Below are positions 1-10,207 of a stretch of 64,000 nucleotides of DNA, piece by piece (the first letter of the stretch is position 1; every line of letters starts with the position of its first letter). The position numbers and the translations under genes are program-made. The stretch covers positions 558,001 through 622,000 of the forward strand of contig NZ_LXYU01000001.1 in the NCBI RefSeq assembly GCF_001952075.1, in the 5' to 3' direction. Source of the DNA: Ditibartonella apis. Its GTDB lineage: Bacteria; Pseudomonadota; Alphaproteobacteria; Rhizobiales; Rhizobiaceae. The notes below the pieces were generated by a model. It saw nothing but the letters and a program-made list of their open reading frames with translations, did not search any database and had not been told where the DNA came from.

Positions 1-1
1 A

Positions 2-1486
2 AGCCTGTCGGAGCAGGATGTTGCAACCGCTCTGCGTGAGGTCCGTCGTGCGCTGATTGAAGCCGATGTTGCACTTGATGTTGTGCGCTCCTTTACCGAC
101 CGTGTCCGTGAAAAGGCGGTTGGTGCCAATCTCTTGAAATCAATCAAACCGGGGCAAATGGTTGTCAAACTCGTTCATGACGAGTTGGTGGAAATGCTTG
201 GCACGGAAGGCATTTCAATAGACCTTAATGCACCTTCACCGGTTGTTATCATGATGGTCGGCCTGCAAGGTTCAGGTAAAACCACAACTTCGGCAAAAAT
301 TGCCAAACGTCTTACTGAAAAACAGAACAAGAAAGTCTTGATGGCTTCTCTTGATACGCGTCGTCCGGCAGCTCAGGAACAATTGCGCCAGCTCGGCGAA
401 CAGATTCATGTGCCGACATTGCCGATCATCGCCGGCCAGACACCGGTGGAAATAGCTGCCCGTGCTGTTCAGGCGGCCAAACTTGGCGGTCAGGATGTTG
501 TTATTCTCGACACTGCCGGTCGCACCCATATTGATGAGCCGCTCATGGTCGAAATGGCCGACATTAAGGCCAAATCCGCACCACATGAAATATTGCTCGT
601 TGCCGATAGTCTGACCGGTCAGGATGCTGTCAACCTTGCCCGTTCGTTTGACGAGCGTGTGGGCATTACCGGTATCATATTGACACGTATGGATGGTGAC
701 GGGCGCGGTGGTGCTGCTCTTTCCATGCGCGCTGTGACCGGCAAACCGATCAAGGCCATTGCAACCGGCGAAAAAATGGAAGCGCTGGAAGAATTCCATC
801 CTCGTCGCATTGCCGATCGTATTCTAGGTATGGGCGACATTGTTTCGCTGGTTGAAAAAGCTGCCGAAACAATAGATCAGGAAAAAGCCGCCGCACTTGC
901 CAAAAAAATGCAAAAGGGCAAATTCGACCTGAGCGATTTGGCCGAACAGCTCAAGCAAATGAAAAAATTGGGTGGCATGGGCGGCATTCTCGGTATGATG
1001 CCAGGTATCGGAAAAATGAAAGACCAGATTGCGGCTGCCGGTCTTGACGACAATCTTTTTAACCGCCAATTGGCCATTATTTCTTCCATGACCAAAGAAG
1101 AACGTGCCAATCCGGATCTTTTGAAACATAGCCGCAAACAGCGCATTGCCAAAGGGTCGGGTACCAATGCGGCCGACATCAACAAACTTCTTAAAATGCA
1201 TCGCCAGATGGCCGACATGATGAAAATGATGGGCGGCAAAGGCAAAGGCGGTCTGATGCAGAAGATGATGGGCGGCATTGGCGCCAAATTGGGATTTGGC
1301 GGTTTGGGTGGTGGTCTTCCCGATCTTTCGTCAATGGATCCCAAGCAATTGGAAAAAATTCAGAAACAGGCTGAAAGTGCAGGCCTTGGAAACAAACTTC
1401 CCGGTCTTGGTGGCGGGACATTACCCGGACTGCCTTCAAGCGGAACAAAATTCCAAGGGCTTCCCGGCCTGCCGAAAAAGCATTGA
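2..1486 (+). CDS. ffh: Signal recognition particle protein Ffh (5' end cut by window)
   Basis: GTPase subunit of the signal recognition particle; binds signal peptides of nascent membrane proteins and delivers ribosomes to FtsY at the inner membrane. The frame is open from base 2, so only the first residues lie outside the window. Visible: end of the N domain, the P-loop GLQGSGKTTTS (codons from about 260), DTAGR (G3), TRMDGDGRGG (G4 region), then a methionine-rich M domain (GGMGGILGMMPG, MADMMKMMGG) that binds 4.5S RNA and signal peptides. The C-terminal tail is unusually rich in Gly, Leu and Pro. The chorismate mutase gene starts just after it, followed by rpsP, a common alphaproteobacterial order. 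Confidence 0.97.
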   Translation, partial: SLSEQDVATALREVRRALIEADVALDVVRSFTDRVREKAVGANLLKSIKPGQMVVKLVHDELVEMLGTEGISIDLNAPSPVVIMMVGLQGSGKTTTSAKIAKRLTEKQNKKVLMASLDTRRPAAQEQLRQLGEQIHVPTLPIIAGQTPVEIAARAVQAAKLGGQDVVILDTAGRTHIDEPLMVEMADIKAKSAPHEILLVADSLTGQDAVNLARSFDERVGITGIILTRMDGDGRGGAALSMRAVTGKPIKAIATGEKMEALEEFHPRRIADRILGMGDIVSLVEKAAETIDQEKAAALAKKMQKGKFDLSDLAEQLKQMKKLGGMGGILGMMPGIGKMKDQIAAAGLDDNLFNRQLAIISSMTKEERANPDLLKHSRKQRIAKGSGTNAADINKLLKMHRQMADMMKMMGGKGKGGLMQKMMGGIGAKLGFGGLGGGLPDLSSMDPKQLEKIQKQAESAGLGNKLPGLGGGTLPGLPSSGTKFQGLPGLPKKH

Positions 1487-1509
1487 AAAACGAAGAAACG
1501 TTGAAGATT

Positions 1510-1815
1510 ATGAGTGATACGAAAATTCCTGAAGAGCTTTTGCAACTTCGTGAGTCGATTGACAATTTTGATGCCGCACTTGTGCATATCCTTGCCGAAC
1601 GGTTCCGCTGCACCAAAGCTGTCGGAGTATTAAAGGCAAAATACGGCCTTCCGCCCGCCGATCCGTCACGTGAAAAACGTCAGGTAGCTCGTCTGCGCAA
1701 GCTTGCAGAAGAAAGCCATCTTGATCCTGATTTTGCAGAGAAATTCTTAAGTTTTATTGTCAAAGAAGTTATTCGTCACCATGAAGCGACAGCTTTGAAA
1801 CTTAATTCGAAATAA
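1510..1815 (+). CDS. Chorismate mutase, AroQ class (monofunctional)
   Basis: Small all-helical protein of 101 residues that would convert chorismate to prephenate for phenylalanine and tyrosine synthesis. It shows the AroQ pattern: an N-terminal helix with RESIDNFDAALVHILAERF, then KAVGVLKAKYGLPPADPSREKRQV and a C-terminal helix ending VIRHHE. I chose ATG 1510 (MSDTKIPEELL); the frame is also open from a TTG at 1483 that overlaps the ffh stop, which would add nine residues, so translational coupling to ffh is possible. Family members of this size lie between ffh and rpsP in many Rhizobiales. An isochorismate-pyruvate lyase relative is the alternative, less likely from context. Confidence 0.88.
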   Translation: MSDTKIPEELLQLRESIDNFDAALVHILAERFRCTKAVGVLKAKYGLPPADPSREKRQVARLRKLAEESHLDPDFAEKFLSFIVKEVIRHHEATALKLNSK

Positions 1816-1897
1816 GAAAACAATTCTGCCGGAACACGAAAAGGCCGGCGGCAACCCGATTGGTTAAAAAACCAAAACCGACAATAGGAGATAAAAC

Positions 1898-2287
1898 ATG
1901 TCGTTGAAAATTCGTCTGTCACGCGCAGGTTCAAAAAAGCGTCCTTACTACCATATCGTTATCGCCGATATCCGCAGCCCGCGTGATGGCCGGTTTATCG
2001 AACGTGTCGGTTTCTGGAATCCGATGCTTGCCGACGAGAATGATCGCATAAAGATGGATAACGAGCGCATTCAATATTGGCTTAGTCATGGTGCTTTGCC
2101 GACAGATCGTGTTGCACGTTTCCTTGATGCCGCCGGTCTTTTCAAACGCAAACCACGCAACAATCCGAATAAAGCGCTTCCGGGCAAAAAAGCTCAGGAA
2201 CGTATTGCTGCTGCCAAACAGGCTGAAGAAGAAGCCAAAGCTGCCGCAGCTGCTCCTGCCGAGGAAGCAGCCCAGCCAACCGAATAA
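1898..2287 (+). CDS. rpsP: 30S ribosomal protein S16
   Basis: Small-subunit ribosomal protein needed for 30S assembly. The N-terminal 80 residues are classic S16 ([35 protein letters not shown]). The C terminus carries an Ala/Glu/Lys-rich extension common in alphaproteobacteria, giving 129 residues. The ATG follows a good Shine-Dalgarno (AGGAG, about 1887). In many relatives rimM, trmD and rplS follow directly; here a terminator follows and those genes are about 21 kb downstream. Confidence 0.98.
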   Translation: MSLKIRLSRAGSKKRPYYHIVIADIRSPRDGRFIERVGFWNPMLADENDRIKMDNERIQYWLSHGALPTDRVARFLDAAGLFKRKPRNNPNKALPGKKAQERIAAAKQAEEEAKAAAAAPAEEAAQPTE

Positions 2288-2339
2288 GATTTTAAAATTG
2301 AAGTTTTCGAGACTTTTGATAAGTCAGGAAAAGAAATTA

Positions 2340-2368
2340 AAAAACGGGCGCTTGAGGCCCGTTTTTTG
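2340..2368 (+). terminator. Rho-independent terminator after rpsP
   Basis: Ten-base stem (AAAAACGGGC at 2340-2349 pairing with GCCCGTTTTT at 2357-2366), seven-base loop, and a T run. It closes the ffh-chorismate mutase-rpsP transcript about 50 bases after the rpsP stop. Confidence 0.9.
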
Positions 2369-2813
2369 TTGGAATCCTGTGTGACTCATAAATGAAGAAT
2401 TGAATGATTTTTTTGCGTTCTTCATTTTATCTCGCGGTGTAAGTTTATAACCGGAATGGATTGCAGCAACGGCTCTAAACCGGCAGAAAAGCGGTTGATG
2501 ATCAATCATTTGCGGCAAGCAATGAACAAAGCTTTTTAAAAAAAATGCCAAAACCTGTCTGATCAAGCCGGAAAGGCGCGAAAGCTTTCTGTATTGTCCA
2601 TTACCGAATGGAAAGAACGACGAAAAAGTTCAGGCTCAAAATAAAAATTGATGGAACCCGAAACAACAGCTTGTAAAAGCCGGTTTTGAAAATTTGTGTA
2701 ACAAATTGTTTTAAGAATATTAAAAGAGCAGTATTACGCCAAGCGAGCCAATATCGCTTGAAACGAACTGAGTTGTTCAATGAAGTCAGGTTAACTGGAT
2801 CAACTTTCAAAAA
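2369..2813. other. Intergenic stretch, no gene seen
   Basis: Between the rpsP terminator and the end of the minus-strand DUF1674 gene. Two small minus-strand reading frames here look like no known protein. A weak hairpin (AATTTGT / ACAAATT near 2690-2706), flanked by A and T runs, could end the DUF1674 transcript. Confidence 0.5.
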
Positions 2814-3026
2814 TTAGAAGTCGATAGCCCGTCCCTTTATTTCCCAATCTCCATAGCGTGAAGGATCGTTGCCACCACGGCCACCAATTTCCTTGGGCGC
2901 GTCGGTTTTTTTGGCTTTTTTACGCCGTTCTTCAGCCTCTTTCAGTGCTCTTTGTGCAGCAGGCGGAAGTTCTTTTTTTTCAGATTGTTCGTTATTCGCC
3001 GTTTGTTCTTGTTGCTTGTCAGTCAT
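2814..3026 (-). CDS. DUF1674 protein, SdhAF4-type succinate dehydrogenase assembly factor
   Basis: 70-residue protein: a charged Lys/Glu-rich N-terminal half, then the diagnostic C-terminal block GGRGGNDPSRYGDWEIKGRAIDF split by no gap. DUF1674 proteins are the bacterial relatives of mitochondrial SdhAF4, which helps flavinylated SdhA mature and join SdhB. I chose ATG 3026 (MTDKQQEQ) because GGAAG precedes it; an in-frame ATG at 3044 has no such site. It is divergent from htpX. The succinate dehydrogenase operon is about 25 kb downstream. The family match is strong; the assembly role is inferred from the family. Confidence 0.88.
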   Translation of the reverse strand: MTDKQQEQTANNEQSEKKELPPAAQRALKEAEERRKKAKKTDAPKEIGGRGGNDPSRYGDWEIKGRAIDF

Positions 3027-3109
3027 TTTTAATATGTCTTCCATTGAAGAAAATGGAGATATTCACCATCATATAAGGACGAATATGCTTTATATCGGAG
3101 TTGTTGACA

Positions 3110-4066
3110 ATGAATTTTATGCGTACCGCCATGCTTCTTGCTTTCATGACGGCACTATTGATGGGCGTCGGTTACCTGATTGGCGGCGGTAATGGTGCAA
3201 TGATCGCATTTCTCATTTCAGCCGGAATGAATCTGTTTTCCTATTGGAATTCGGATAAAATGGTTTTGAGTATGTATGGTGCACGTCAGGTTGATGAGCG
3301 CAGTTCCCCCCAATATTACCGGATTGTCAGCGACCTTGCCAGAAAAGCCGGTCTCCCCCAGCCGAAAGTCTTTGTGATTGATGATGCCCAGCCCAATGCT
3401 TTTGCAACAGGACGCAATCCTGAACATGCTTCTGTCGCGGCCACAGCGGGTCTGTTGAACGCCCTTAGTCCGGAAGAACTGGCCGGTGTCATGGCGCACG
3501 AGCTGTCACATGTGCAAAACCATGACACACTGACAATGACGATAACGGCATCGATTGCCGGTGCCATTTCTATGCTTGGCAATTTTGCATTGTTTTTCGG
3601 CAGTAGTAACCGCGATTCCAATGGCAACTCCAATTCATCCGGTATTATCGGTACGATTATCGCGATGCTTGTCGCGCCTTTTGCTGCTATGCTTGTGCAA
3701 ATGGCGATCAGCAGAACACGCGAATATGCGGCCGACAAACGTGGCGGGCAGATATGCGGAAATCCGCTATGGCTTGCTTCGGCTTTGAACAAAATTGCCC
3801 GTGGTGTTGAAACTATTCCCAATGAGGAAGCAGAGCATAATCCGGCAACGGCACATTTGTTTATCATCAATCCCCTGAATGGCAGCGGAGCGGATAATCT
3901 TTTTTCGACCCACCCCTCGACAGAAAATCGTATTGCAGCTTTGCGTAAACAGGCCGAGGAAATGAATATTACGACAACAAGCGGTTCCCCATGGGAAAAT
4001 ATGCGCCGCACTGTTGAACGCCCGTCATGGATGCGCAATAACACACCAAAAGGTCCATGGTCATAA
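3110..4066 (+). CDS. htpX: Membrane zinc metalloprotease HtpX
   Basis: Inner-membrane heat-shock protease that degrades misfolded membrane proteins alongside FtsH. From ATG 3110 ([19 protein letters not shown]) it has 318 residues: two N-terminal membrane segments, the zinc-binding HELSH at about residues 130-134, a further hydrophobic hairpin after it, and the third-ligand region [14 protein letters not shown] about nine bases upstream supports this start; the frame also opens at TTG 3101. rsmB follows with little or no gap, an order shared with Brucella relatives. Confidence 0.96.
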   Translation: MNFMRTAMLLAFMTALLMGVGYLIGGGNGAMIAFLISAGMNLFSYWNSDKMVLSMYGARQVDERSSPQYYRIVSDLARKAGLPQPKVFVIDDAQPNAFATGRNPEHASVAATAGLLNALSPEELAGVMAHELSHVQNHDTLTMTITASIAGAISMLGNFALFFGSSNRDSNGNSNSSGIIGTIIAMLVAPFAAMLVQMAISRTREYAADKRGGQICGNPLWLASALNKIARGVETIPNEEAEHNPATAHLFIINPLNGSGADNLFSTHPSTENRIAALRKQAEEMNITTTSGSPWENMRRTVERPSWMRNNTPKGPWS

Positions 4067-4076
4067 TGAGTCGATA

Positions 4077-5447
4077 TTGGCAAATAAACGTAAAATAGAT
4101 CAATCCGGTTTGTCAGAGAAAAAATCTGTTTCCGCTGTTCCGGGACTTCCGGCAAGACAGGCAGCAGCCCGCCTTCTTTCGGCAGTGATTGACAAAAAGA
4201 CTTCGCTTGATGGCCTCACTGATAATGAGCACGGACATCCCCAATATTTGGCACTTGAAATGCGCGATCGTATGCTGGTGCGCGCTATTTTGGGGGCAGC
4301 ACTTCGCCATCGTGCCGATATTGAAAGAATCTTTAAGTCTTATCTTGATCGGCCTTTGCCGCAAAATGCCCTGTCCTTAAGGCATCTTCTCCATGTCGCG
4401 GCTGCACAAGTGCTCTATCTTGACGTTCCTGACCATGCGGCAATTGATCTTGCTGTCACGGCCGCTAAAAGCGACCCGCGCAATCAGCGTTTTTCAGGAC
4501 TTGTCAATGCGATTTTGCGAAAACTTGCCCGCAATGCCGATAAGGAACGGACGCAAAGTTCAGCAACGGAAAATATTCCGGCATGGTTTTCGGAAATGCT
4601 TGTTGAAAACTATGGTCGTGAAAAGGCAGCGAAAATTCTTGCCGCACAGGCAAATGAACCACCAATCGATATTTCAGTCAAAAGCAACCCTGAAATATGG
4701 GCGGAAAAACTCGGCGGGCATGTTCTCTTCAATGGCACAGTCCGGCTTGAACATGTCGAAGGGGCGGTAAGCGATCTTGAAGGTTATCAGCAAGGGGAAT
4801 GGTGGGTGCAAGATGCGGCCGCCTCTCTTCCCGCCCGTTTGCTCGGTGATATCAAAGATAAAACTGTTGCAGATTTATGTGCAGCACCCGGCGGAAAAAC
4901 GGCAGAACTTGCCATTCAGGGAGCCCGTGTAACGGCAATCGATCTTTCTGAAAACCGCCTGAAGCGTTTACAACGCAATATGGAAAGGCTCGATTTGAAG
5001 GTTGCAACATGGGCTGGCAACCTTAAAGACTTCCAACCGCAAGAGCTTTTCGATGCTGTTTTGCTTGACGCGCCCTGTTCTTCGACCGGAACGATCAGAA
5101 GACACCCTGATATTTTATGGACAAAAGATATTAGTGACGTTGAAAAACTTGCAAAATTACAGCGTGAACTTCTTGTCGCTTCCATTTCGCTTGTCAAAAT
5201 TGGCGGCTTGATTGTTTTTGCAAATTGTTCAATTGCCCGACAGGAAGGTGAAGAGCTCGTCAATAACGTCCTTTCAAGCCGCAATGACATCAAGCTCGTG
5301 CCAATCCGTGATGAGGAAGTGGCGGGAAGAAAAGAGCTTTTATCAAACGGTGTTTTGCGTACAACCCCCGCCGATCTTGAAGGACAAACACCATCATTAT
5401 CAGGGATGGATGGCTTTTTTGCTGCCAGATTCCAACGTATTTCCTGA
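4077..5447 (+). CDS. rsmB: 16S rRNA (cytosine-C5) methyltransferase, RsmB/Sun family
   Basis: SAM-dependent methyltransferase that modifies a cytosine of 16S rRNA. The N-terminal half is a NusB-like RNA-binding domain. The C-terminal half is the NOL1/Nop2/Sun fold, with SAM loop CAAPGGKTAELA, motif IV LDAPCSSTGTIRRHPD and the catalytic cysteine region FANCSIARQEGEE. The start is uncertain: there is no ATG before the conserved region, the frame opens at TTG 4014 inside htpX, and TTG 4077 (chosen) begins just after the htpX stop. An ATG overlapping the htpX stop (4066) is in another frame and ends after ten codons. Function is clear; the exact N terminus is not. Confidence 0.9.
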   Translation: MANKRKIDQSGLSEKKSVSAVPGLPARQAAARLLSAVIDKKTSLDGLTDNEHGHPQYLALEMRDRMLVRAILGAALRHRADIERIFKSYLDRPLPQNALSLRHLLHVAAAQVLYLDVPDHAAIDLAVTAAKSDPRNQRFSGLVNAILRKLARNADKERTQSSATENIPAWFSEMLVENYGREKAAKILAAQANEPPIDISVKSNPEIWAEKLGGHVLFNGTVRLEHVEGAVSDLEGYQQGEWWVQDAAASLPARLLGDIKDKTVADLCAAPGGKTAELAIQGARVTAIDLSENRLKRLQRNMERLDLKVATWAGNLKDFQPQELFDAVLLDAPCSSTGTIRRHPDILWTKDISDVEKLAKLQRELLVASISLVKIGGLIVFANCSIARQEGEELVNNVLSSRNDIKLVPIRDEEVAGRKELLSNGVLRTTPADLEGQTPSLSGMDGFFAARFQRIS

Positions 5448-5775
5448 ATTTTCCGTTACGACGCTATTATTTTCAATTTTTGTGCCGCTTTGTCCTGACA
5501 AAAGAGAAATCGGCAAGTGTAAATTCTTGAAGCCTTTAATTTATTCTATTTGCGAAGTTAAAATAGCAAGTACAAAATTTGCAATTTTTATCGCTGACAT
5601 TTCAAGGCTGAACGCATGGAAACCGGCATAAGACCTATGCTTTTTTGCGGGAAATTGATGATAAGATTTTCCATCCTTTGAAGAGGGGGGATCAGCAGTT
5701 TTTTATTAAAATTAACCAATCATTCACCTTAATCAAAGAAAATACCCTCAAATTTGTTTTCTTGGAGTTCCGATC
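5448..5775. other. Intergenic stretch between rsmB and heparinase-like gene
   Basis: About 330 bases, AT-rich toward the end, ending in the Shine-Dalgarno (GGAG near 5764) of the next gene. I see no hairpin terminator, RNA gene or convincing small gene. Confidence 0.4.
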
Positions 5776-7467
5776 GTGTCCACTACAGTTGATCAGCAAT
5801 ATAAAACGTCGCCGGCGCTCTATGCTGCGATGCGTTTGTTGCGGCGTCTGTGCGTCGGACCATTATTTCGTTGGCGTTTTTCGGGCTTTCGCCCGCAGCG
5901 CATTCTTGCCGAACCGGTCGATCTTCATTTGGCCGATCCGGAAATGGCGCATGAATTCTATCATGGCCGATTCGCACTTGCCGGACGGATTGTGCAAACA
6001 GGGTCAATCTCGCCTTTTGCAATCGAACCGCCAACACCGGCTTGGGAAGCGGCACTTAACGATTTCAGTTGGCTCCGGCATCTTGATGCGGCACGCACTC
6101 CTCTTGCCAATGCCCATGCCCGTTCTTTGCTCAATGATTGGCTTGAACAATCCGGAAAACATGTCAAAGGACCTGCTTGGTATCCCGATGTTGCGGCACG
6201 AAGACTGATTTCCTGGCTTTGCCATGCACGAATGTTGCTTGATGGAGCAAATGAAAATTTCGAACGCCGGTTTTTGCGTGCATTAGGTTTTCATGCACGG
6301 TTTTTAAGAACAGCTATCCGCAATATGGACGAGGATGAAAACCGTCTTGAGGCGGCAGTTGCTTTATGTTTTGCGTCCATTTGTTTGCCAGTGTCTCCTT
6401 CAATGAAGAAGGCAGCACAGGCGCAGCTTACCCGCTCGTTGACCCGACAAATATTGCCGGATGGCGGGCATATTTCGCGCAATCCCGCAACATTGCTTTC
6501 GCTTTTGACCGATCTTATCGCACTGCGTCACCTTTATGCCCACAGCAAAGAGACGGCACCGAGAATATTGGTTGATTCGGTTGAACGCATGTTACCGGCT
6601 TTGCGGTTTTTTGTTCATCAAGATCAGACACTTGCCCATTTCAACGGTGTCGGACCGGTTTTGCCGGAACGTTTGGCGGTCGTTTTGAAACTCGACGAGA
6701 CAGCCGGTATGCCTTTTTCACATGCTCCCTATTCCGGCTATCAAAGACTTTATGCCAATAACACAACGATCATTGCCGATACCGGAACCATACCGCCGCG
6801 TCAGGTTTCCTATCAGGCGGCCGCAGGTTGCCTTTCCTTTGAAATGTCCTCAGGTGCCGACCGTTTTATTATCAATGCGGGAATCGACCCTTATGGACCG
6901 GCCGATTATGCTTTGATGGCGCGGGCGACTGCAGCCCATTCGACGGCAACATTGAATGATACATCGTCCGGTAAATTCCATAAGCGCAAAGGTAACAGCC
7001 CTGCGGCGCTCATAAGCGGCCCGACTATTGTCAATATAAAGCGCGTTGAAGAACCCGACCGTGTCGGTTTTGTAGCAAGTCATAACGGTTATCTCGGATC
7101 ATTCAACATGATCCACGAGCGTGGATTGCTGCTAATGTCCAATGGCAATATTATCGACGGTTATGACCACTTTTTTGCGCCTGCCGGCAAATCCATCAAA
7201 AGCGATGGCCGTGATAATGTAGCGGTGCGTTTCCATCTTCATCCGCATGTCGAGGTGAGCCATGATGGTAGCAGCTTGCGTCTGGAAGTTGTGGGAGGAG
7301 ATGCGTGGAATTTTATGTCGCCCGATGCCGATATTCAACTTGAAGATTCAATAGATTTTGCAGATGTGAATGGCCCTAAACGGACACGTCAGATTGTCTT
7401 GAATTTTCGACCGGTTTTAACCGAAAAAATCCGTTGGCGGTTTACACGTATTACCGGAGCAAGCTAA
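5776..7467 (+). CDS. Heparinase II/III family protein
   Basis: 563-residue protein starting at GTG 5776 with GGAG upstream. The N-terminal two thirds form the alpha-helical toroid seen in heparinase/alginate-lyase-like proteins (the W-rich segment HDFSW-like at about 93-96, [15 protein letters not shown]). The C-terminal part is the beta-rich heparinase II/III domain ([44 protein letters not shown]). A gene of this family sits between rsmB and purH in many Rhizobiales. No signal peptide is evident, so a polysaccharide-lyase activity on outside substrates is not shown. A role in envelope polysaccharide turnover would be a guess. Confidence 0.88.
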   Translation: MSTTVDQQYKTSPALYAAMRLLRRLCVGPLFRWRFSGFRPQRILAEPVDLHLADPEMAHEFYHGRFALAGRIVQTGSISPFAIEPPTPAWEAALNDFSWLRHLDAARTPLANAHARSLLNDWLEQSGKHVKGPAWYPDVAARRLISWLCHARMLLDGANENFERRFLRALGFHARFLRTAIRNMDEDENRLEAAVALCFASICLPVSPSMKKAAQAQLTRSLTRQILPDGGHISRNPATLLSLLTDLIALRHLYAHSKETAPRILVDSVERMLPALRFFVHQDQTLAHFNGVGPVLPERLAVVLKLDETAGMPFSHAPYSGYQRLYANNTTIIADTGTIPPRQVSYQAAAGCLSFEMSSGADRFIINAGIDPYGPADYALMARATAAHSTATLNDTSSGKFHKRKGNSPAALISGPTIVNIKRVEEPDRVGFVASHNGYLGSFNMIHERGLLLMSNGNIIDGYDHFFAPAGKSIKSDGRDNVAVRFHLHPHVEVSHDGSSLRLEVVGGDAWNFMSPDADIQLEDSIDFADVNGPKRTRQIVLNFRPVLTEKIRWRFTRITGAS

Positions 7468-7622
7468 GTATTTGGCTCGAAAATGAAGGTATTTTGAAAA
7501 AAGCTTATCTAAAAGTTCCAAGTCAAAACCGTTCACTTTTCTATTCACAGAGTGTTTTTTCCAACTTCCTGTGCTATGGCAGTCAAGGTTATTTCTTCTG
7601 CGTAATTATCAGGAACAATACT

Positions 7623-9239
7623 ATGACTGTGACATCGAAACACATTCCCGCGCCCGATTTGCTTCGGGTGCGTCGGGCACTTATTTCCGTATCGGATAAA
7701 ACCGGTCTTATCGAATTTGCAACGCGACTCCACGAATATGGTGTCGAGCTTATTTCGACAGGTGGTACTGCAAAGGCTCTGGCTGAAGCCGGCTTGCCTG
7801 TCAAAGATGTTTCCGAAGTAACCGGTTTTCCGGAAATTATGGATGGTCGGGTCAAAACTTTGCATCCGGCAATTCATGGAGGCATACTTGCAATCCGTGA
7901 TGATCCCGAACATCAGGCCGCGATGAAAAAACACGGAATTGTCGGCATTGATCTTGTTGCTGTCAATCTTTATCCATTCGAGGAAACAAGACTTTCCGGT
8001 GCCGATAATGAAACTATTGTCGAAAACATCGACATTGGTGGTCCGGCAATGATTCGTGCGGCGGCAAAAAACCATGCCTATGTTACGGTTGTAACAGATT
8101 CGGATGATTATAATCTGGTATTGGCTGAACTTGATAAAAATGAAGGCAGTCTGAAGCTTTCCTTCCGTCGCATGCTGGCTGCCCGTGCTTTTGCCCGTAC
8201 AGCTTCATATGATGCAGCAATATCGAACTGGTTTGCCGAAAAGCTTGAAATTGATACGCCGAAATGGCGTGCAATCGGCGGCGAACTTGAAACGATTATG
8301 CGCTATGGCGAAAATCCGCATCAAAAGGCCGGCTTTTATCTTACTGGTGAAAAACGTTTTGGTGTATCAACAGCACAGGTTTTACAGGGAAAACAGCTTT
8401 CCTATAACAATATCAATGATACCGACGCAGCCTTTGAAACCGTTGCCGAATTCGATCCGGAAAAGAGTGCAGCGGTCGCCATTATCAAACATGCCAATCC
8501 TTGCGGGGTTGCCAAAGGCAAAACGTTGAAAGAAGCTTATCTCAAAGCTTTGGCTTGCGATTCTGTTTCGGCTTTCGGTGGTATTATTGCGCTGAACCGT
8601 CCGCTTGACGAAGATTGTGCTACGGAAATTACCAAAATTTTTACCGAAGTTATTATCGCACCGGATGCTACAGAAACGGCCCGCGAGATCATTGCTAAGA
8701 AGAAGAATCTGCGTCTTCTGATTACCGGTGGTCTGCCTGATCCGCGTGCTCCCGGTTTGACAATGAGAACCGTATCTGGCGGCATGTTGGTTCAGACGCG
8801 CGACAACGGTGTGATTGACGATCTCGAATTAAAGGTAGTCACAAAACGCCAACCGACCGAAGCTGAAATGCGCGATCTCAAATTTGCTTTCCAGGTCGCC
8901 AAACACGTCAAATCGAATGCCATTGTCTATGTGAAGGATAATGCAACAGTCGGTATAGGTGCCGGTCAGATGAGCCGTGTGGATTCCGCCCGTATTGCCG
9001 CTCATAAGGCTCTCGATGCAGCTAAAATCGCCGGCAGGAGTGAACCTTTAACCAAAGGTTCGGTCGTTGCCTCCGACGCTTTCTTCCCGTTTGCCGATGG
9101 ATTGTTGTCGGCTGTTGAAGCGGGTGCAACAGCAGTTATCCAGCCCGGCGGTTCTATCCGCGACGACGAGGTGATTGCAGCCGCCGACGAAAACAATATT
9201 GCAATGGTCTTTACCGGTATGCGGCATTTCCGTCACTGA
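7623..9239 (+). CDS. purH: Bifunctional AICAR formyltransferase / IMP cyclohydrolase
   Basis: Catalyses the last two steps of de novo purine synthesis: formylation of AICAR and ring closure to IMP. From ATG 7623 (MTVTSKHIP) it has 538 residues, the usual size. The N-terminal MGS-like cyclohydrolase domain shows [21 protein letters not shown] and DGRVKTLHP. The C-terminal transformylase domain shows [21 protein letters not shown] and [10 protein letters not shown]. The frame stays open upstream to 7434, but the homology begins at 7623, where AGGAA precedes the ATG. A strong terminator follows. Confidence 0.98.
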   Translation: MTVTSKHIPAPDLLRVRRALISVSDKTGLIEFATRLHEYGVELISTGGTAKALAEAGLPVKDVSEVTGFPEIMDGRVKTLHPAIHGGILAIRDDPEHQAAMKKHGIVGIDLVAVNLYPFEETRLSGADNETIVENIDIGGPAMIRAAAKNHAYVTVVTDSDDYNLVLAELDKNEGSLKLSFRRMLAARAFARTASYDAAISNWFAEKLEIDTPKWRAIGGELETIMRYGENPHQKAGFYLTGEKRFGVSTAQVLQGKQLSYNNINDTDAAFETVAEFDPEKSAAVAIIKHANPCGVAKGKTLKEAYLKALACDSVSAFGGIIALNRPLDEDCATEITKIFTEVIIAPDATETAREIIAKKKNLRLLITGGLPDPRAPGLTMRTVSGGMLVQTRDNGVIDDLELKVVTKRQPTEAEMRDLKFAFQVAKHVKSNAIVYVKDNATVGIGAGQMSRVDSARIAAHKALDAAKIAGRSEPLTKGSVVASDAFFPFADGLLSAVEAGATAVIQPGGSIRDDEVIAAADENNIAMVFTGMRHFRH

Positions 9240-9276
9240 ATGGATGGAAAGAACAAAGATTTCATACAAGGAAAAG

Positions 9277-9303
9277 CTGCCGGATCAATTCCGGCAGTTT
9301 TTT
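9277..9303 (+). terminator. Rho-independent terminator after purH
   Basis: Eight-base stem CTGCCGGA (9277-9284) / TCCGGCAG (9290-9297), five-base loop, then a run of six T. It lies about 40 bases after the purH stop. Confidence 0.92.
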
Positions 9304-10057
9304 AATGCTACGACTGTTTCTGATACTTGCCGGAATTGAACAGAAACTACGTTGGCCAAGCTTCAAAACGGAAGCATCGGAGAAAAATAGCGATTATTTG
9401 GGTGAAAATATTTTTAAAGCAGGTTATGCGTTGTTTTGATGGATTCACCTGATGTTTTTATAAAATTGGCTACTTTTCTTGAATAGGCGGTGTAAATATG
9501 ACGCATGTCGCATTGGAAATGTGGCAGGAATAATTGCAATGCATATAAGCCTCGATTGAATGAAACGGATACAGCGTTCCTTGCTTGAGATAGTATCGAG
9601 ACTTTAGACGATAGCCGGATTAGTCAATTCTCATATCAACAAATTATTTGCCATCGACAACAATATATTCATGTCCGTGGAGCTGGTTGCAATTAACGAA
9701 AAATTAACCATGATTTAAGAGTTTTGTTAGAAAATATCTTCATCCTGCAAGTTGTTTTGAAAAGGAAACTAGAATTTCTTTCGTTCAAATTTGTAATTTG
9801 GCTTAATTTAAAACAATTCTCATGAAATTTTTGATAAGAATTATGGCAAGAGCCAGCGTTTTATTGCTTAAATAAGGCCGGATGTCGCGAAATGAGGCAA
9901 AAAGCTGACAATTCTTAACGAATTGTGACTAAAAAATATGCAAAATGCTTAAACGTTGCACAGCAGCTATGCAATCTTGTCACTCCTCAATTCAGAAAGG
10001 CAAGACTATATACGCCTCAACAAATTCCAACATAGTAGTATTAATCAGGTGAGTGTC
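9304..10057. other. Gene-poor AT-rich stretch upstream of DUF1127 gene
   Basis: About 750 bases with no convincing gene on either strand. The notable content is the overlapping TTAA-N7-TTAA pair at 9693-9718 (listed separately). A small inverted repeat CAATTC / GAATTG lies near 9908-9924. The last 100 bases should hold the DUF1127 promoter, but I cannot assign -35/-10 elements with confidence. Confidence 0.4.
9693..9718. promoter_or_regulatory. Overlapping pair of CtrA-type boxes (TTAA-N7-TTAA-N7-TTAA)
   Basis: Three TTAA tetramers at 9693, 9704 and 9715, each separated by exactly seven bases; the second is followed by CCAT, giving TTAACCAT, the preferred CtrA half site. CtrA is the cell-cycle response regulator of alphaproteobacteria, whose full site is TTAA-N7-TTAA. 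The DUF1127 gene starts about 340 bases downstream. Spacing is seen directly; binding is inference. Confidence 0.45.
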
Positions 10058-10201
10058 ATGAACCTCCTTCGTAGTTTTAATAAATGGCTCCGTTATCGCA
10101 CGACCTATAATGAATTGAGTCGTCTTTCTGCTCATGAATTGAACGATCTCGGCATTACCCGTTCCGAGATTGCGGAGATAGCTCGCCGTACAGCACGCTA
10201 A
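10058..10201 (+). CDS. DUF1127 domain small protein
   Basis: 47-residue basic protein (MNLLRSFNKWLRYRTTYNEL to ARRTAR). It carries the DUF1127 pattern: an amphipathic start with KWLRYRTTYNELSRLS, then the core HELNDLGITRSEIAEIAR. Such small Arg-rich proteins are abundant in alphaproteobacteria; some bind RNA or are linked to stress, phosphate/carbon storage and virulence regulation, but this one's job is unknown. The frame is open upstream to 9956; I chose the ATG matching the family N terminus, with AGGTG close upstream. It is followed by a hairpin-rich 3' region and a decayed second copy. Confidence 0.87.
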   Translation: MNLLRSFNKWLRYRTTYNELSRLSAHELNDLGITRSEIAEIARRTAR

Positions 10202-10207
10202 AAGCTC

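Noticed and set aside
3316-4155. 279-codon minus-strand frame opposite htpX and rsmB
   Set aside because: It is a shadow of htpX: the antisense translation has no recognisable domain, while the plus strand gives a clear HtpX.
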